60,559 nt of DNA from NCBI GenBank assembly GCA_023393015.1, contig JAEWMY010000032.1:1-60559 (forward strand). The letters are read 5' to 3'. The stretch comes from Spirochaetota bacterium. GTDB lineage: Bacteria > Spirochaetota > Spirochaetia > Treponematales > Treponemataceae. Positions 44,352-53,205 of this stretch are shown here, piece by piece (the first letter of the stretch is position 1; each line of letters begins with the position of its first letter). The position numbers and the translations under genes were made by a program. Below the pieces are notes generated by a model. The model did not search any database, had not been told where the DNA came from, and saw only the letters and a list, made by a program, of their open reading frames with translations.

Positions 44352-46055
44352 ATGACCGGGTTGTTGTCGGAATTCCCGCGCTTCGGCGAGTTGCAATCCG
44401 CGAACGGCGTATTCCTGCTCGGGATTATCATGTTTCTCGGGGCGACCGGGGGCTACGTCTTCCGGCGCCTCAAGATACCGCAGGTCGTCGGGTACATCAT
44501 CATCGGCATCCTGATCGGGCAATCGGGCTCGCGCCTGATCAGCGGGCAGGTTATTGAGACGCTCGAGCCGATCAGCGGTTTCGCGCTTTCGCTCATCGGT
44601 TTCCTCATCGGCTCGGAGCTCAAGATACCGGTGATGAAAAAATACGGTCGGCATTTCGCGTACATCCTCTCGTTCGAGGCGGTCATGCCGTTCGTGATCG
44701 TCACCGCACTCGTATGGGCGGTATCCTTCGCCGTCACCGGCGACTGGCGGACATCGCTCGCGCTCGCCTTGCTGCTCGGGGCGATATCATCGGCGACGGC
44801 ACCCGCCGCGACGACCGACGTTCTAGCGGAGAATCGCGCGAAGGGACCGCTCACGACGATGGTGCTCGGCATCGTGGCGATGGACGACGCGGTCGCCCTC
44901 GTTCTCTTCGCGGTCGCTTCGAGCGTGGCGGCCTCGCTCGTCGGGGTCGAATCCGTGTCGCTCGGCGCGCAGCTCTTCGATATCGCGCGGGAACTCTTTT
45001 TCTCGATCGGCGCCGGAGCCCTCGTGGGCTGGGGTCTCAGTCTGATAATCAGGCACGTCAGGAACGACGAGGGCCGCACGCTCGCGTTTTCCCTCGGCGG
45101 CATCATGGTCATGACGGGCGCGTGCGCCTATCTCGGTCTCGACTCGATTCTCGCGGCGATGGCGATGGGCTTTTTCATCGCCAACTTCGCGCCGTTCCGC
45201 TCGCGCGACCTCTTCAGCCTCGTCGACCGTTTTACCCCTCCGGTGTACGTGCTCTTTTTCGTGCTCGTCGGCGCGAAGCTCGACATCTGGAAGGTTTCTC
45301 CCGTGTTCGCGGTTATCGCGGTCGTGTACGTTCTCGGCAGGACCGCCGGCTAGTCGGTCGGTTCCTGGCTCGGCGCCCGGATTTCCGGCGCGCCCTCGGC
45401 GGTGCGGAAGTACCTCAAGTGGTGTCTCTTGAGCCAGGCGGGCGTCGCGATCGGCCTTTCTATAATGGCGGGAAAGGTGTTTCCCGACACCCTCGGCCCG
45501 ACGATCATCCTCGTCGTGACCGCGACGACGTTCATCGTTCAGATACTCGGCCCCGTCTGCGTCAAATACGGGATAACCCGCGCGGGCGAGTGCGGGCTCG
45601 ACATTACCGAGGAAGACCTCCTGCGTGAGAGCACCGTGGCCGACGTGCTCGCGGGAACGGCCTCGGCGTCTGCTCTCTGTGAGACCGCCTCGTTCCGCGA
45701 GATAACAGAGTGTTTCGGTCGGCAGGACGCCCTCGGATGTTCCGTATTGTCGGACGACGGCAGGCTCGCGGGAATAATCTCGGTGGACAACCTGAAGGAG
45801 TCCTTTCTCCTCGGCGAGTTGACGCAAGGCCTTCTCGCGTGCGACGTTATGAACCCGTGTCCGGTCAGCTGCGATCCGTCCATGCTCGTTCGCGACGCGC
45901 GCGAGTTGTTCGCCCTGCACCGGATCGACTCCATCCCGGTCGTCCGGGAAGACGGAACGGTCCTGGGGATGGTGGAAGAGCACATGATCTCGCGTTTTTT
46001 CAATCGTAAAGTACTGGAATTGCACGCGAAGGTAGCCGCCCTCGAGACGGCGTGA
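44352..46055 (+). pseudogene. CPA2-type cation/proton antiporter with CBS domains, interrupted by one in-frame TAG
   Basis: One continuous 568-codon frame broken by a single TAG at 45351-45353. The first part (333 residues) is a Kef/CPA2-type sodium or potassium/proton antiporter membrane domain. It ends in YVLGRTAG; the next codon, normally Lys in the conserved GRTAGK motif, is TAG. In the same frame come GSWLGARISGAP, the last membrane helices and a CBS-domain pair (about residues 415-545: GIISVDNL and IPVVREDGTVLGM). AAG to TAG is one base change. The first part might make a shortened protein lacking CBS control. It could also be a sequencing error. TAG is an ordinary stop elsewhere (leuB, cheY), so recoding is not favoured. 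It sits between argD and argG. Confidence 0.8.
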
Positions 46056-46087
46056 TCAAGCGAAAGGTTTTATAAGGAGATATCGAC

Positions 46088-47485
46088 ATGGCTGCAACGA
46101 AGAAAAACGAGAAAACCGCAACGAAGAAGGCCGCGCCCGCGGCGAAAAAGGCTGTCCCCGCCGCGAAACCCGCGACCGCCGCCAGGGCCACGAAGGCCCC
46201 GAAGGCCCCGAAGGCCCCGAAGGGAAAGAAGGATAAAGTCGTCCTCGCGTACTCGGGCGGACTCGACACCACGGTCATTATCCCGTGGCTCAAGGAGAAC
46301 TACGACTATGACGTCGTCGCCGTGTGTATCGACGTCGGGCAGGGCGACGACTGGAAGACGATCAAGAAGCGCGCCCTCGATACCGGCGCCGCGGAATGCC
46401 ACGTCGTCGACGCGCGCGAGGAATACATAACCGATTTCGTCTTTCCCGCCCTCAAGGCAAACGCGATTTACGAGGATCAGTATCTCCTCGGAACCTCGAC
46501 CGCGCGCCCGCTCATCGCGAGGGTACTCGTCGACTACGCGCGGAAATGCGGCGCGGTCGCGATCAGCCACGGGGCGACCGGCAAGGGCAATGACCAGATC
46601 CGTTTCGAGCTTACGATCAAGGCTTTCGCCCCCGACCTCAAGATCATCGCCGCCTGGCGGGACGACAAGTGGGACATGGACAGCCGCGAGGCGGAGATCG
46701 AGTTCCTGGAGAAGCGCGGAATTCCCGTGCCGATGAAGAAGGACCAGTCGTACAGCCGCGACGAGAACATATGGCATCTTTCGCACGAGGGCCTCGAGCT
46801 CGAGTTCACCGAGAACGAGCCGAACTGGAAGCACATGCTCCAGCTCACGACCGTACCCGAGGAAGCCCCGGAGAAGGGCGAGTACGTCAAGATAGACTTC
46901 GAGAAGGGAATCCCGACGGCGGTCAACGGAAAAAAAATGAAGCCCCTCGCCCTCATGCAGGAACTCAACAAGATCGGCGGACGGAACGGAGTCGGCCTCG
47001 TCGACATCGTGGAGAACCGCGTCGTCGGCATGAAGAGCCGCGGCGTCTACGAAACCCCCGGCGGATCGATCCTCTACCAGGCGCACAACATGCTCGATCA
47101 CCTCTGCCTGGACCGCGACACCTACTTCTTCAAGCAGCAGGTTTCGCTCAAGATGAGCGAGCTGATCTACAACGGCCGCTGGTACACCACTCTCATGGAG
47201 AGCCTCATGGCCTTCATGGACAAGACGCAGGAGAATTGCACGGGTTGGGTTCGCCTCAAGCTATTCAAGGGTTCAATCAGGGGTGCGGGCTCGCATTCTG
47301 ATTATAGCCTTTACAACGCCAACATCGCGAGCTTCACCACGGGCGACCTCTACGATCACAAGGACGCGGACGGTTTTATCACGCTGTTCGGCCTCCCCCT
47401 CAAGGTTCGCGCCATGATGGAGCAGTCCGTCGGCAAGGGGCAGGCGATGAGCGGAAAGAAAGCCAAGAAGCGGGCGACGGAATAG
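46088..47485 (+). CDS. argG: Argininosuccinate synthase with basic N-terminal tail
   Basis: ArgG joins citrulline and aspartate using ATP to make argininosuccinate. The catalytic part is complete: ATP pyrophosphatase P-loop LAYSGGLDTTVI, GTSTARPLIAR, GATGKGNDQIRFE and SYSRDENIWHLSHEG. Before it is a tail of about 45 residues made almost only of Ala, Lys and Pro (KKAAPAAKKA; KAPKAPKAPKGKK), resembling histone H1-like tails. The C-terminus also ends in a Lys/Arg-rich stretch. Typical ArgG begins close to KVVLAYSGG, so the tail is additional. It has AAGGAGA at a good distance before the ATG, so the long start is used. Confidence 0.95.
   Translation: MAATKKNEKTATKKAAPAAKKAVPAAKPATAARATKAPKAPKAPKGKKDKVVLAYSGGLDTTVIIPWLKENYDYDVVAVCIDVGQGDDWKTIKKRALDTGAAECHVVDAREEYITDFVFPALKANAIYEDQYLLGTSTARPLIARVLVDYARKCGAVAISHGATGKGNDQIRFELTIKAFAPDLKIIAAWRDDKWDMDSREAEIEFLEKRGIPVPMKKDQSYSRDENIWHLSHEGLELEFTENEPNWKHMLQLTTVPEEAPEKGEYVKIDFEKGIPTAVNGKKMKPLALMQELNKIGGRNGVGLVDIVENRVVGMKSRGVYETPGGSILYQAHNMLDHLCLDRDTYFFKQQVSLKMSELIYNGRWYTTLMESLMAFMDKTQENCTGWVRLKLFKGSIRGAGSHSDYSLYNANIASFTTGDLYDHKDADGFITLFGLPLKVRAMMEQSVGKGQAMSGKKAKKRATE
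46193..46219 (+). repeat. 9-base tandem repeat in the argG tail
   Basis: Three perfect copies of AAGGCCCCG at 46193, 46202 and 46211, encoding the KAPKAPKAP part of the basic tail. Confidence 0.9.
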
Positions 47486-47498
47486 GGGGAGGGAACGC

Positions 47499-48362
47499 AT
47501 GAAACACGTACGGACATTTTTCATCGGAATCATTCTCGGGGTGGCGAACGTCATTCCGGGCGTTTCGGGCGGGACGATGGCCGTCGTGTTCGGCGTCTAC
47601 GACCGCCTCGTGGGCGTGCTTACGCTGAACTTCGCGACGTTACGGCGTAATCTCGCGTTCATAGCCGCGCTCGCCGCGGGGCTCGTCGTCAGCATACTCA
47701 CCTTCGCCAAAATAGTGACCTGGCTTCTCGCCCGCCATCCCGTACCCGTCAATTTCTTTTTCGAAGGAATCATACTCGGAAGCGTTCCGTTTATCGCGTC
47801 GCTCGCGGGCTTCGGGCGCGGGCGGTCCGTCCCGTCATCAGTCGTCGCGCGCGTCGCGCTCGCGATCGCCGGTGTCGCCGTCATGGTCGCGATGGCCGTC
47901 GTCAAAGCCGACGACGCCGAAGCCGTCCGCGTCACCGCGTTCACGCTTCCCGTCGCCGTCTGGCTTTTCGCCATGGGTCTTGTCGCCGCGATCACGATGC
48001 TCATGCCGGGGATCTCGGGCTCGTTCGTGCTCGTGCTTTTCGGCGCCTACGCCACCGTCATGGGATCGGTTTCCGATTTCAATATACCGCTCATGGCGCC
48101 CTTCGCGTTCGGCGTCGGCATCGGGTTGCTGGTCGGAGCGGGTATCGTCCGCTTCCTTCTTGCCCGAAGCCCGTACCTCGCGTACTCGCTTATCCTCGGT
48201 CTCGTGATAGGATCTCTCATACCGGTCTTCCCGGGTATCTCCGGTTCCGCCTCTACCCTGATCGCTTCGGCCATTTCCCTCGCGGGAGGCTTCGTTCTGT
48301 CATACCGCTTCGCGAAGGGCGACGCCTCGCGCGGGGCGTCCGCCGGGGAGGCGAACGCATGA
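47499..48362 (+). CDS. DUF368 membrane protein (PopT-like undecaprenyl-phosphate translocase)
   Basis: A 287-residue polytopic inner-membrane protein. It has the diagnostic N-terminal DUF368 motif GVANVIPGVSGGTMAV and its internal repeat, MLMPGISGSFVLVL, seven or eight hydrophobic helices, and a second PG-I-SGSA motif near the C-terminus. DUF368 members (PopT) have been implicated in returning undecaprenyl phosphate across the membrane for cell-wall synthesis. It starts 13 bases after argG, with GGGGGAGGG as ribosome site, and overlaps the next gene by four bases, so it is expressed with arginine genes although the functions do not obviously connect. Confidence 0.85.
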   Translation: MKHVRTFFIGIILGVANVIPGVSGGTMAVVFGVYDRLVGVLTLNFATLRRNLAFIAALAAGLVVSILTFAKIVTWLLARHPVPVNFFFEGIILGSVPFIASLAGFGRGRSVPSSVVARVALAIAGVAVMVAMAVVKADDAEAVRVTAFTLPVAVWLFAMGLVAAITMLMPGISGSFVLVLFGAYATVMGSVSDFNIPLMAPFAFGVGIGLLVGAGIVRFLLARSPYLAYSLILGLVIGSLIPVFPGISGSASTLIASAISLAGGFVLSYRFAKGDASRGASAGEANA

Positions 48363-48910
48363 GCGGAATCAAGCCCGCCGGTTTTAATGTTGTCGAGGCC
48401 GATGACGCGGATCTCGACTCCCTCGTCGCACCCTTTTCCTCGATCGGTAAGGACTGGATGCTCGTCACAGCGGGACACGGCGTGGAGCGCGCGGACTGGA
48501 ACACGATGACCGCGTCCTGGGGCGCGTTCGGCGTCCATTGGGGAAGGCGGGCGGTAACCTGTCTCGTCCGCCCGACGCGGCATACCTTTTCGTTTATCGA
48601 GCGGGAGCCGCTCGTTACTTTCTCATTTTTCGGAACCGAGTCGCGCAAGGCCCTCGAAATTTGCGGAAGCACGAGCGGGGCGGACACCGACAAGGCCGCC
48701 GCTGCCGGTTTGACGCCGGTCCTTCTCGAGGCGGGCGCCGTCGGTTTCGCCGAGGCGAGGCTGACCTTCGTCTGCAAAAAAATCTACGCGCAGGATATCG
48801 ATCCCGCGCGCTTCATCGATCCGACGATCGAGAAAAACTATCCCGCGAAGGATTATCACCGCGCGTACGTGTGCGAAATCCTTCGCGTCTATCGGGGAGA
48901 GATATTCTAA
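48359..48910 (+). CDS. Flavin reductase-like FMN-binding protein
   Basis: A 183-residue protein of the flavin reductase-like split-barrel family. The core around DWMLVTAGHG, NTMTASWGAFGVHWGRRAVTCLVRPTR and FSFIEREPLVTFSFFG matches FMN-binding domain proteins; family members reduce flavin or bind FMN for partner oxygenases. No oxygenase is nearby. The start overlaps the DUF368 stop and the stop overlaps the argH start (TAATG), showing translational coupling on both sides. The substrate is unknown. Confidence 0.82.
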   Translation: MSGIKPAGFNVVEADDADLDSLVAPFSSIGKDWMLVTAGHGVERADWNTMTASWGAFGVHWGRRAVTCLVRPTRHTFSFIEREPLVTFSFFGTESRKALEICGSTSGADTDKAAAAGLTPVLLEAGAVGFAEARLTFVCKKIYAQDIDPARFIDPTIEKNYPAKDYHRAYVCEILRVYRGEIF

Positions 48911-50313
48911 TGAGCGATAAAAAGGCGCCGTTGTGGCACGGTAGATTCGAAGAAGGCCCGTCGGCCGAGGCCGTCGCCTTCGAGACCTCGATCCACGTCG
49001 ACTCGAGAATGGCGGAAGACGACATCCGCGGCAGCGTGGCACATGCCGCCATGCTCGGCAAGAGCGGCGTCATACCCGCGGCCGAGGCTGAGGCTATCGC
49101 CCGCGAACTTGTCGCCATCGCCTCCGAGCTCGAATCCGGAGCGCTCGCGATCGACGAGCGTGCCGAGGACATCCACTCGTTCGTCGAGGGCGTCCTGACC
49201 GACCGTCTCGGGGACGTCGGTCGGAAGGTCCATACCGGACGAAGCCGCAACGACCAGGTCGCCCTCGACGAGCGACTCTACCTCAAGAGGACCGTGCCCG
49301 GCATCGCCCGCTCGATCGCATCGCTCGTGGCGACGCTCTCGCGCGTAGCCCGCGGACACCTCGATACCCTCATGCCGGGCTACACGCATCTTCAGCGCGC
49401 GCAGCCGGTCACCCTCGCGCATCATCTCGCCGCCTGGTGCTGGCCCCTCGTGCGCGACCACGGGCGCCTCGCCGACGCGCTCGCGCGGCTAGACGCGATG
49501 CCCCTCGGTGCCGGCGCCCTCGCGGGTTCGGGCCTTCCGCTCGACCGGAACGCCGTCGCCGCCGATCTCGGTTTCCCTGGTCTCACGCCGAACTCCCTCG
49601 ATACCGTAGCGGACCGCGACTACTGCCTCGAAATCGCCTCCGCGCTCTCGATCCTGATGACGCACCTTTCGCGCTTTTGCGAGGAGATCGTCATCTGGTC
49701 GACCGAGGAGTTCGGCTTTATCGACCTTTCCGAGCGGTGGTCGACGGGTTCGAGTATCATGCCGCAGAAGAAAAACCCCGATTTCGCCGAGCTCATCCGC
49801 GGACGGGCGGGCAGGGTATACGGAAATCTCGTCGCCCTTCTCACGATGATGAAGGGGCTCCCCCTGTCGTATAACCGCGACATGCAGGAAGACAAGGAAG
49901 GCCTCTTCTCCTCGATCGACACCGCGTCGTCGTGCCTTTCCGTGTTCGAGCAGATGATCGCGTCGGCGTCCTGGAATGTCGGGCGGATGGAAGCCGCCTG
50001 TACGGGCGGGCACGCGAACGCGACGGACCTCGCCGACTATCTCGTCAGGAAGGGCTTGCCCTTCAGGACCGCCCACGCAGTCGCGGCGGGCGTCGTGCGC
50101 GAGTGCGTCGAGTCGGGCGTTCGCGACATGCGCGACCTTCCGTTCGAACGGCTTTCCTCGCATTCGCAGCTCATCGAGCGGGATGTTCTGGAGCTCCTCT
50201 CGCCGAGGGCGGGCGTCGCTGCCCGGGACCTCCCAGGCGGGCCGAACCCGGCGCGCGTCGCGGATCAACTCGACGCCCTCGACGCCTTCGTTCAAAAAGC
50301 GCTCGCGCGATAG
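48910..50313 (+). CDS. argH: Argininosuccinate lyase
   Basis: ArgH splits argininosuccinate into arginine and fumarate, the last step of the pathway. The 467-residue product has the superfamily blocks HTGRSRNDQVALDERLYL, YTHLQRAQPVTLAHH and the signature GSSIMPQKKNPDFAE with the catalytic serine. The frame is open upstream, but ATG at 48910 begins the conserved start (KKAPLWHGRF). It is coupled to the flavin reductase gene. argF, needed to make citrulline, is not in the window. Confidence 0.96.
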   Translation: MSDKKAPLWHGRFEEGPSAEAVAFETSIHVDSRMAEDDIRGSVAHAAMLGKSGVIPAAEAEAIARELVAIASELESGALAIDERAEDIHSFVEGVLTDRLGDVGRKVHTGRSRNDQVALDERLYLKRTVPGIARSIASLVATLSRVARGHLDTLMPGYTHLQRAQPVTLAHHLAAWCWPLVRDHGRLADALARLDAMPLGAGALAGSGLPLDRNAVAADLGFPGLTPNSLDTVADRDYCLEIASALSILMTHLSRFCEEIVIWSTEEFGFIDLSERWSTGSSIMPQKKNPDFAELIRGRAGRVYGNLVALLTMMKGLPLSYNRDMQEDKEGLFSSIDTASSCLSVFEQMIASASWNVGRMEAACTGGHANATDLADYLVRKGLPFRTAHAVAAGVVRECVESGVRDMRDLPFERLSSHSQLIERDVLELLSPRAGVAARDLPGGPNPARVADQLDALDAFVQKALAR

Positions 50314-50439
50314 CCTTTTATACGCGGCTTTCGGGCCACCGATCGCCATTCTTCCCATAGAGATGGTGCGGGCTTCCCGTACCGGCTTCGACGGCCGGTC
50401 GGGTTTCCCCCGCCAAATCACAGTTCCGGGAGGAATGAC

Positions 50440-50913
50440 ATGAACGCTCTCAATTCCATTTTGATCGAGGGAAACGTGGTTCGCGATCCCGTCGTGAAGG
50501 AAACGCCGCGCGGCAGCATGGTGTGCGCCTTTTCGATCGCGTCGAATCGGTTTTTCAGGCAGGACGACGAATACGAGCAGGAAACCTCGTTTATCGACGT
50601 CGACTCGTGGGGCAAGCTCGCAGAGGCGTGCGGGAAGAATTGCACGAAGGGCAGGGGCGTCCGCGTCGTCGGGAGGCTGAAGCAGGACCGTTGGGTCGGC
50701 TCCGACGGAAAGAACTACAGCAAGGTGAAGGTAGTCGCCGAGCACGTGGAGTTCAAGCCCCGGTTCAAGACGGGCGCGGACGAACAGGCCGAGTTTCAGG
50801 AAACCGACGCGGAGAGCGCCGCCGGCGAGGCCGATGACGGCGAGGTTCGGGAAGACGGCGTCGAGTCGGGAACCGCTAAGGCCGGCTCGCGCGAGGCGAT
50901 GGTCGTGTTCTGA
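50440..50913 (+). CDS. ssb: Single-stranded DNA-binding protein
   Basis: A 157-residue OB-fold protein. Residues 1-110 form the DNA-binding domain (NSILIEGNVVRDPVV, CAFSIASNRFF, FIDVDSWGKLAEACG, VRVVGRLKQDRW). The tail is acidic, rich in Glu/Asp/Ala, and ends in EAMVVF; typical SSB ends in DDDIPF, which docks replication and repair partners, so this last hexapeptide is atypical but retains the hydrophobic Phe. GGGAGG precedes the ATG. A weak GC stem lies between argH and this gene without a T-run. Confidence 0.92.
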   Translation: MNALNSILIEGNVVRDPVVKETPRGSMVCAFSIASNRFFRQDDEYEQETSFIDVDSWGKLAEACGKNCTKGRGVRVVGRLKQDRWVGSDGKNYSKVKVVAEHVEFKPRFKTGADEQAEFQETDAESAAGEADDGEVREDGVESGTAKAGSREAMVVF

Positions 50914-50978
50914 CGTCGAACGAGCGCGCCGCGAAACGCGCAGGCGTCACGGACGGCGCGCCCTTCCCTGCGGGGGTA

Positions 50979-51007
50979 TTGAATGTCGAACGATCATTCG
51001 CTACCCT
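50979..51007 (+). promoter_or_regulatory. Promoter of the VIT-family gene
   Basis: TTGAAT (50979-50984), a 17-base spacer and TACCCT (51002-51007), 17 bases before the ATG, with AAGGGGG in between. Confidence 0.5.
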
Positions 51008-51024
51008 GTGGTAAGGGGGTTACG

Positions 51025-51909
51025 ATGAACGAACAAAAGCTCGACAAGGCGACCTTGCGCGCGGTACTCGCGTTCCAGCGCGACGAGGTGGACAGCGCAG
51101 CGATTTACTCCCGCCTTTCCGCGGCGCTTCCGGACCCGCGGCACGCGGATATCATGCGACGTATGTCCGACGAGGAGTCGAAACACGCCGCCCGTTGGGA
51201 AGCGGTAACCGGGATCGTAATGAGGCCGTCGCGGGTCAAGGTAACCGTTTTTTTTCTGATAGCCCGTTTTCTGGGTTTGACCTTTGCCATAAAAAAACTC
51301 GAAAAGGCCGAATCCTCGGCGCAGGTGGGCTACGCCTCCGTCCTTGACCGGTTTCCCGACGTTCGCGAGATCATCGCCGAGGAAGACCGCCACGAGGACG
51401 AGCTTATCGGGATGATCGACGAGGAGCGCCTCAAGTACGCGGGCTCCGTCGTGCTCGGCCTCAACGACGCCCTCGTCGAGCTCACCGGAGCCTTGGCCGG
51501 TTTCACATTCGCCTTCCAGAATACCAAGATAATCGCGATGACCGGGCTTATCACCGGCATTTCCGCGGCCTTCTCGATGGCGGCCTCGGAATACCTCTCT
51601 CAGCGCTCGGAAGGCGACGGTGACGTCTCTCCGGTGAAATCGGCGACCTATACCGGAGTCGCCTATATCCTTACCGTCGCCCTGCTCGTGCTTCCGTTTT
51701 TCCTGACCGGAAACTTCATGCTCGCGCTGGCCGTAACGCTCGCGATCGTCGTGCTCATCATCCTTTCGTTCAACTATTACCTCTGCACGGCGAAAGACCT
51801 GCCCTTCAAACGGCATTTCTTCGGGATGCTCGCGGTCAGCATGGGCGTCACGCTCCTTTCGTTCGGCGTCGGCATCGCCGTCAAGCGGTTCCTCGGTCTC
51901 GAGATGTAA
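51025..51909 (+). CDS. Ferritin-like plus VIT1/CCC1-type membrane iron protein
   Basis: A 294-residue fusion resembling the membrane-bound ferritin/VIT family. The N-terminal 130 residues are a rubrerythrin-like four-helix domain with carboxylate ligands (FQRDEVDSAAIYSRL, SDEESKHAARWE, AEEDRHEDELIGM). The rest has about five membrane helices of the VIT1/CCC1 type (LGLNDALVELTGALAGFTFAF, MAASEYLSQRSEGD), which move iron or manganese. It likely exports excess iron or manganese. ATG at 50983 is in frame, but 51025 has AAGGGGG and starts the fold. The MFS gene follows after 3 bases. Confidence 0.88.
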   Translation: MNEQKLDKATLRAVLAFQRDEVDSAAIYSRLSAALPDPRHADIMRRMSDEESKHAARWEAVTGIVMRPSRVKVTVFFLIARFLGLTFAIKKLEKAESSAQVGYASVLDRFPDVREIIAEEDRHEDELIGMIDEERLKYAGSVVLGLNDALVELTGALAGFTFAFQNTKIIAMTGLITGISAAFSMAASEYLSQRSEGDGDVSPVKSATYTGVAYILTVALLVLPFFLTGNFMLALAVTLAIVVLIILSFNYYLCTAKDLPFKRHFFGMLAVSMGVTLLSFGVGIAVKRFLGLEM

Positions 51910-51912
51910 TCG

Positions 51913-53166
51913 ATGGTACTCGGCATACCGCTTTTCCTTATCTTCGGCGTATACGGCGTCGTCAACGCGTATTTGCCGGTCATGCTCTCCAACCTCGGGT
52001 ATTCCGTAACGGAAATCGGCGTGCTCCAGGGCCTCTTCGAGGCCGCGGGAATGGCCTTCCCGATTCTCGTCAACGCCCGCGTCGACCGGAAGGGGAATTA
52101 CGTAACCGTTATAACCCTTCTTTCCGTGCTCATGATTCTCGTCCTGCCGCCGCTCGTCGCGTTTCGGAGTTTTTGGCTTACCGGCCTCCTCCTCGCCCTG
52201 CTCGCGGTCGGGTACAAGGGAACCGTTCCGCTCGTGGACACCATGGTGTCCCGCTCGCTCGGCGGGGACGCGACCGATTACGGGAAGGTGCGCGTGCTCG
52301 GAAGCATCGGTTTCGTGTGCGTGACCTTGCTCCTGCAGTTCACGACGCTCGTCGATTCATCGTCAGCACCCTCCATCGCGATCGCGATCGCCGTACCGTG
52401 CGCGCTCTTCGCCCTGTCGGTTCCGCTCGTCCCGAGAGTCGGGGCTCTGGCGTCCCGGACCCGCGCCGGTACGCGTCCCGTATCGTCCGGGGAAGCCGTC
52501 GTCGAGCCCGTCGTCGGTCCCGTCGTCGAGCCCGTCGTCGAGCCCGTCGTCGAGCCCGTCGCTAAAAACGCGACCGCCTCCGCCCCCGCCATTGCCTCTC
52601 CACGAGAATTCCTCGCCGCCTTTCCCCGATCCTACTGGGCGGGAATCGCGATCGTGTTCCTCGGGTTTTTCGGCATGACCCCGTCACAGCGTTTTTTTTC
52701 GCTCTACGTCCGCGATTATCTCGGGCTCGAATCCTATGCCGGACTTTGGGCGCTCTCCGCGGCGGCCGAGGTTCCGTTCATGTTCCTTTCCGGAAGGTTT
52801 ATCCGGAAGTACGGCACCAAGAATATCCTCGTATTCTCGCTCGCCGTCATCGGCGCGCGAAATCTCGTATACGCCGCCGTTCCGACCTTCGGCGGCGCGG
52901 TAGTCGGACAGCTCTTTCACTCGGTATGCTTCGGCCTCTTTCATCCGGCCGCGGTCGTCTTTATCGGGGAACGCGCCCCGAAGCGGTTCCTGGCGCTCGC
53001 CCTGACCATGTATACCTCGGTATCCGTCGGGATCGCCTCCGTTCTCGGCAACGTCACGGGCGGTTTCATCATCGATCGTTTCGGATATCGGGTTCTCTTT
53101 CTCGCGTTCGCGGCCTTTCCCCTGTTGGGCGTGCTCGCCCTCCCGGCGTTCTCGAAACGGCGTTGA
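51913..53166 (+). CDS. MFS-family permease
   Basis: A 417-residue major facilitator with about 12 hydrophobic segments, of the LacY/nucleoside-permease-like subgroup (FLIFGVYGVVNAYLPVML; GLFEAAGMAFPILV; NIVFLGFFGMTP-like start of the second half). The cytoplasmic loop between the halves holds five 12-base repeats encoding VVEP units (52498-52557). It starts 3 bases after the VIT gene without a clear ribosome site, so it may depend on coupling. The substrate cannot be read. Confidence 0.83.
   Translation: MVLGIPLFLIFGVYGVVNAYLPVMLSNLGYSVTEIGVLQGLFEAAGMAFPILVNARVDRKGNYVTVITLLSVLMILVLPPLVAFRSFWLTGLLLALLAVGYKGTVPLVDTMVSRSLGGDATDYGKVRVLGSIGFVCVTLLLQFTTLVDSSSAPSIAIAIAVPCALFALSVPLVPRVGALASRTRAGTRPVSSGEAVVEPVVGPVVEPVVEPVVEPVAKNATASAPAIASPREFLAAFPRSYWAGIAIVFLGFFGMTPSQRFFSLYVRDYLGLESYAGLWALSAAAEVPFMFLSGRFIRKYGTKNILVFSLAVIGARNLVYAAVPTFGGAVVGQLFHSVCFGLFHPAAVVFIGERAPKRFLALALTMYTSVSVGIASVLGNVTGGFIIDRFGYRVLFLAFAAFPLLGVLALPAFSKRR
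52498..52557 (+). repeat. 12-base in-frame tandem repeats in the MFS gene
   Basis: Five copies of GTCGTCGAGCCC (the second copy has GGT in place of GAG) at 52498, 52510, 52522, 52534 and 52546, encoding VVEP units in the central loop. Confidence 0.9.
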
Positions 53167-53196
53167 TTGACACGGCGGGACGGCCGGAAGTATGAT
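53167..53196 (+). promoter_or_regulatory. DUF554 promoter, predicted leaderless
   Basis: A consensus TTGACA (53167-53172), an 18-base spacer and TATGAT (53191-53196), followed after 9 bases by the ATG at 53206. No Shine-Dalgarno sequence is present. Confidence 0.65.
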
Positions 53197-53205
53197 CGAC
53201 CTATC

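Noticed and set aside
45351..45353. TAG as a recoded sense codon (pyrrolysine or similar)
   Set aside because: TAG ends several normal genes here, no recoding genes are seen, and the family has Lys at this site; mutation or sequencing error is simpler.
50385..50415. GC stem (CCGGC/GCCGG) between argH and ssb as a terminator
   Set aside because: The stem is only 5 bp and has no T-run.
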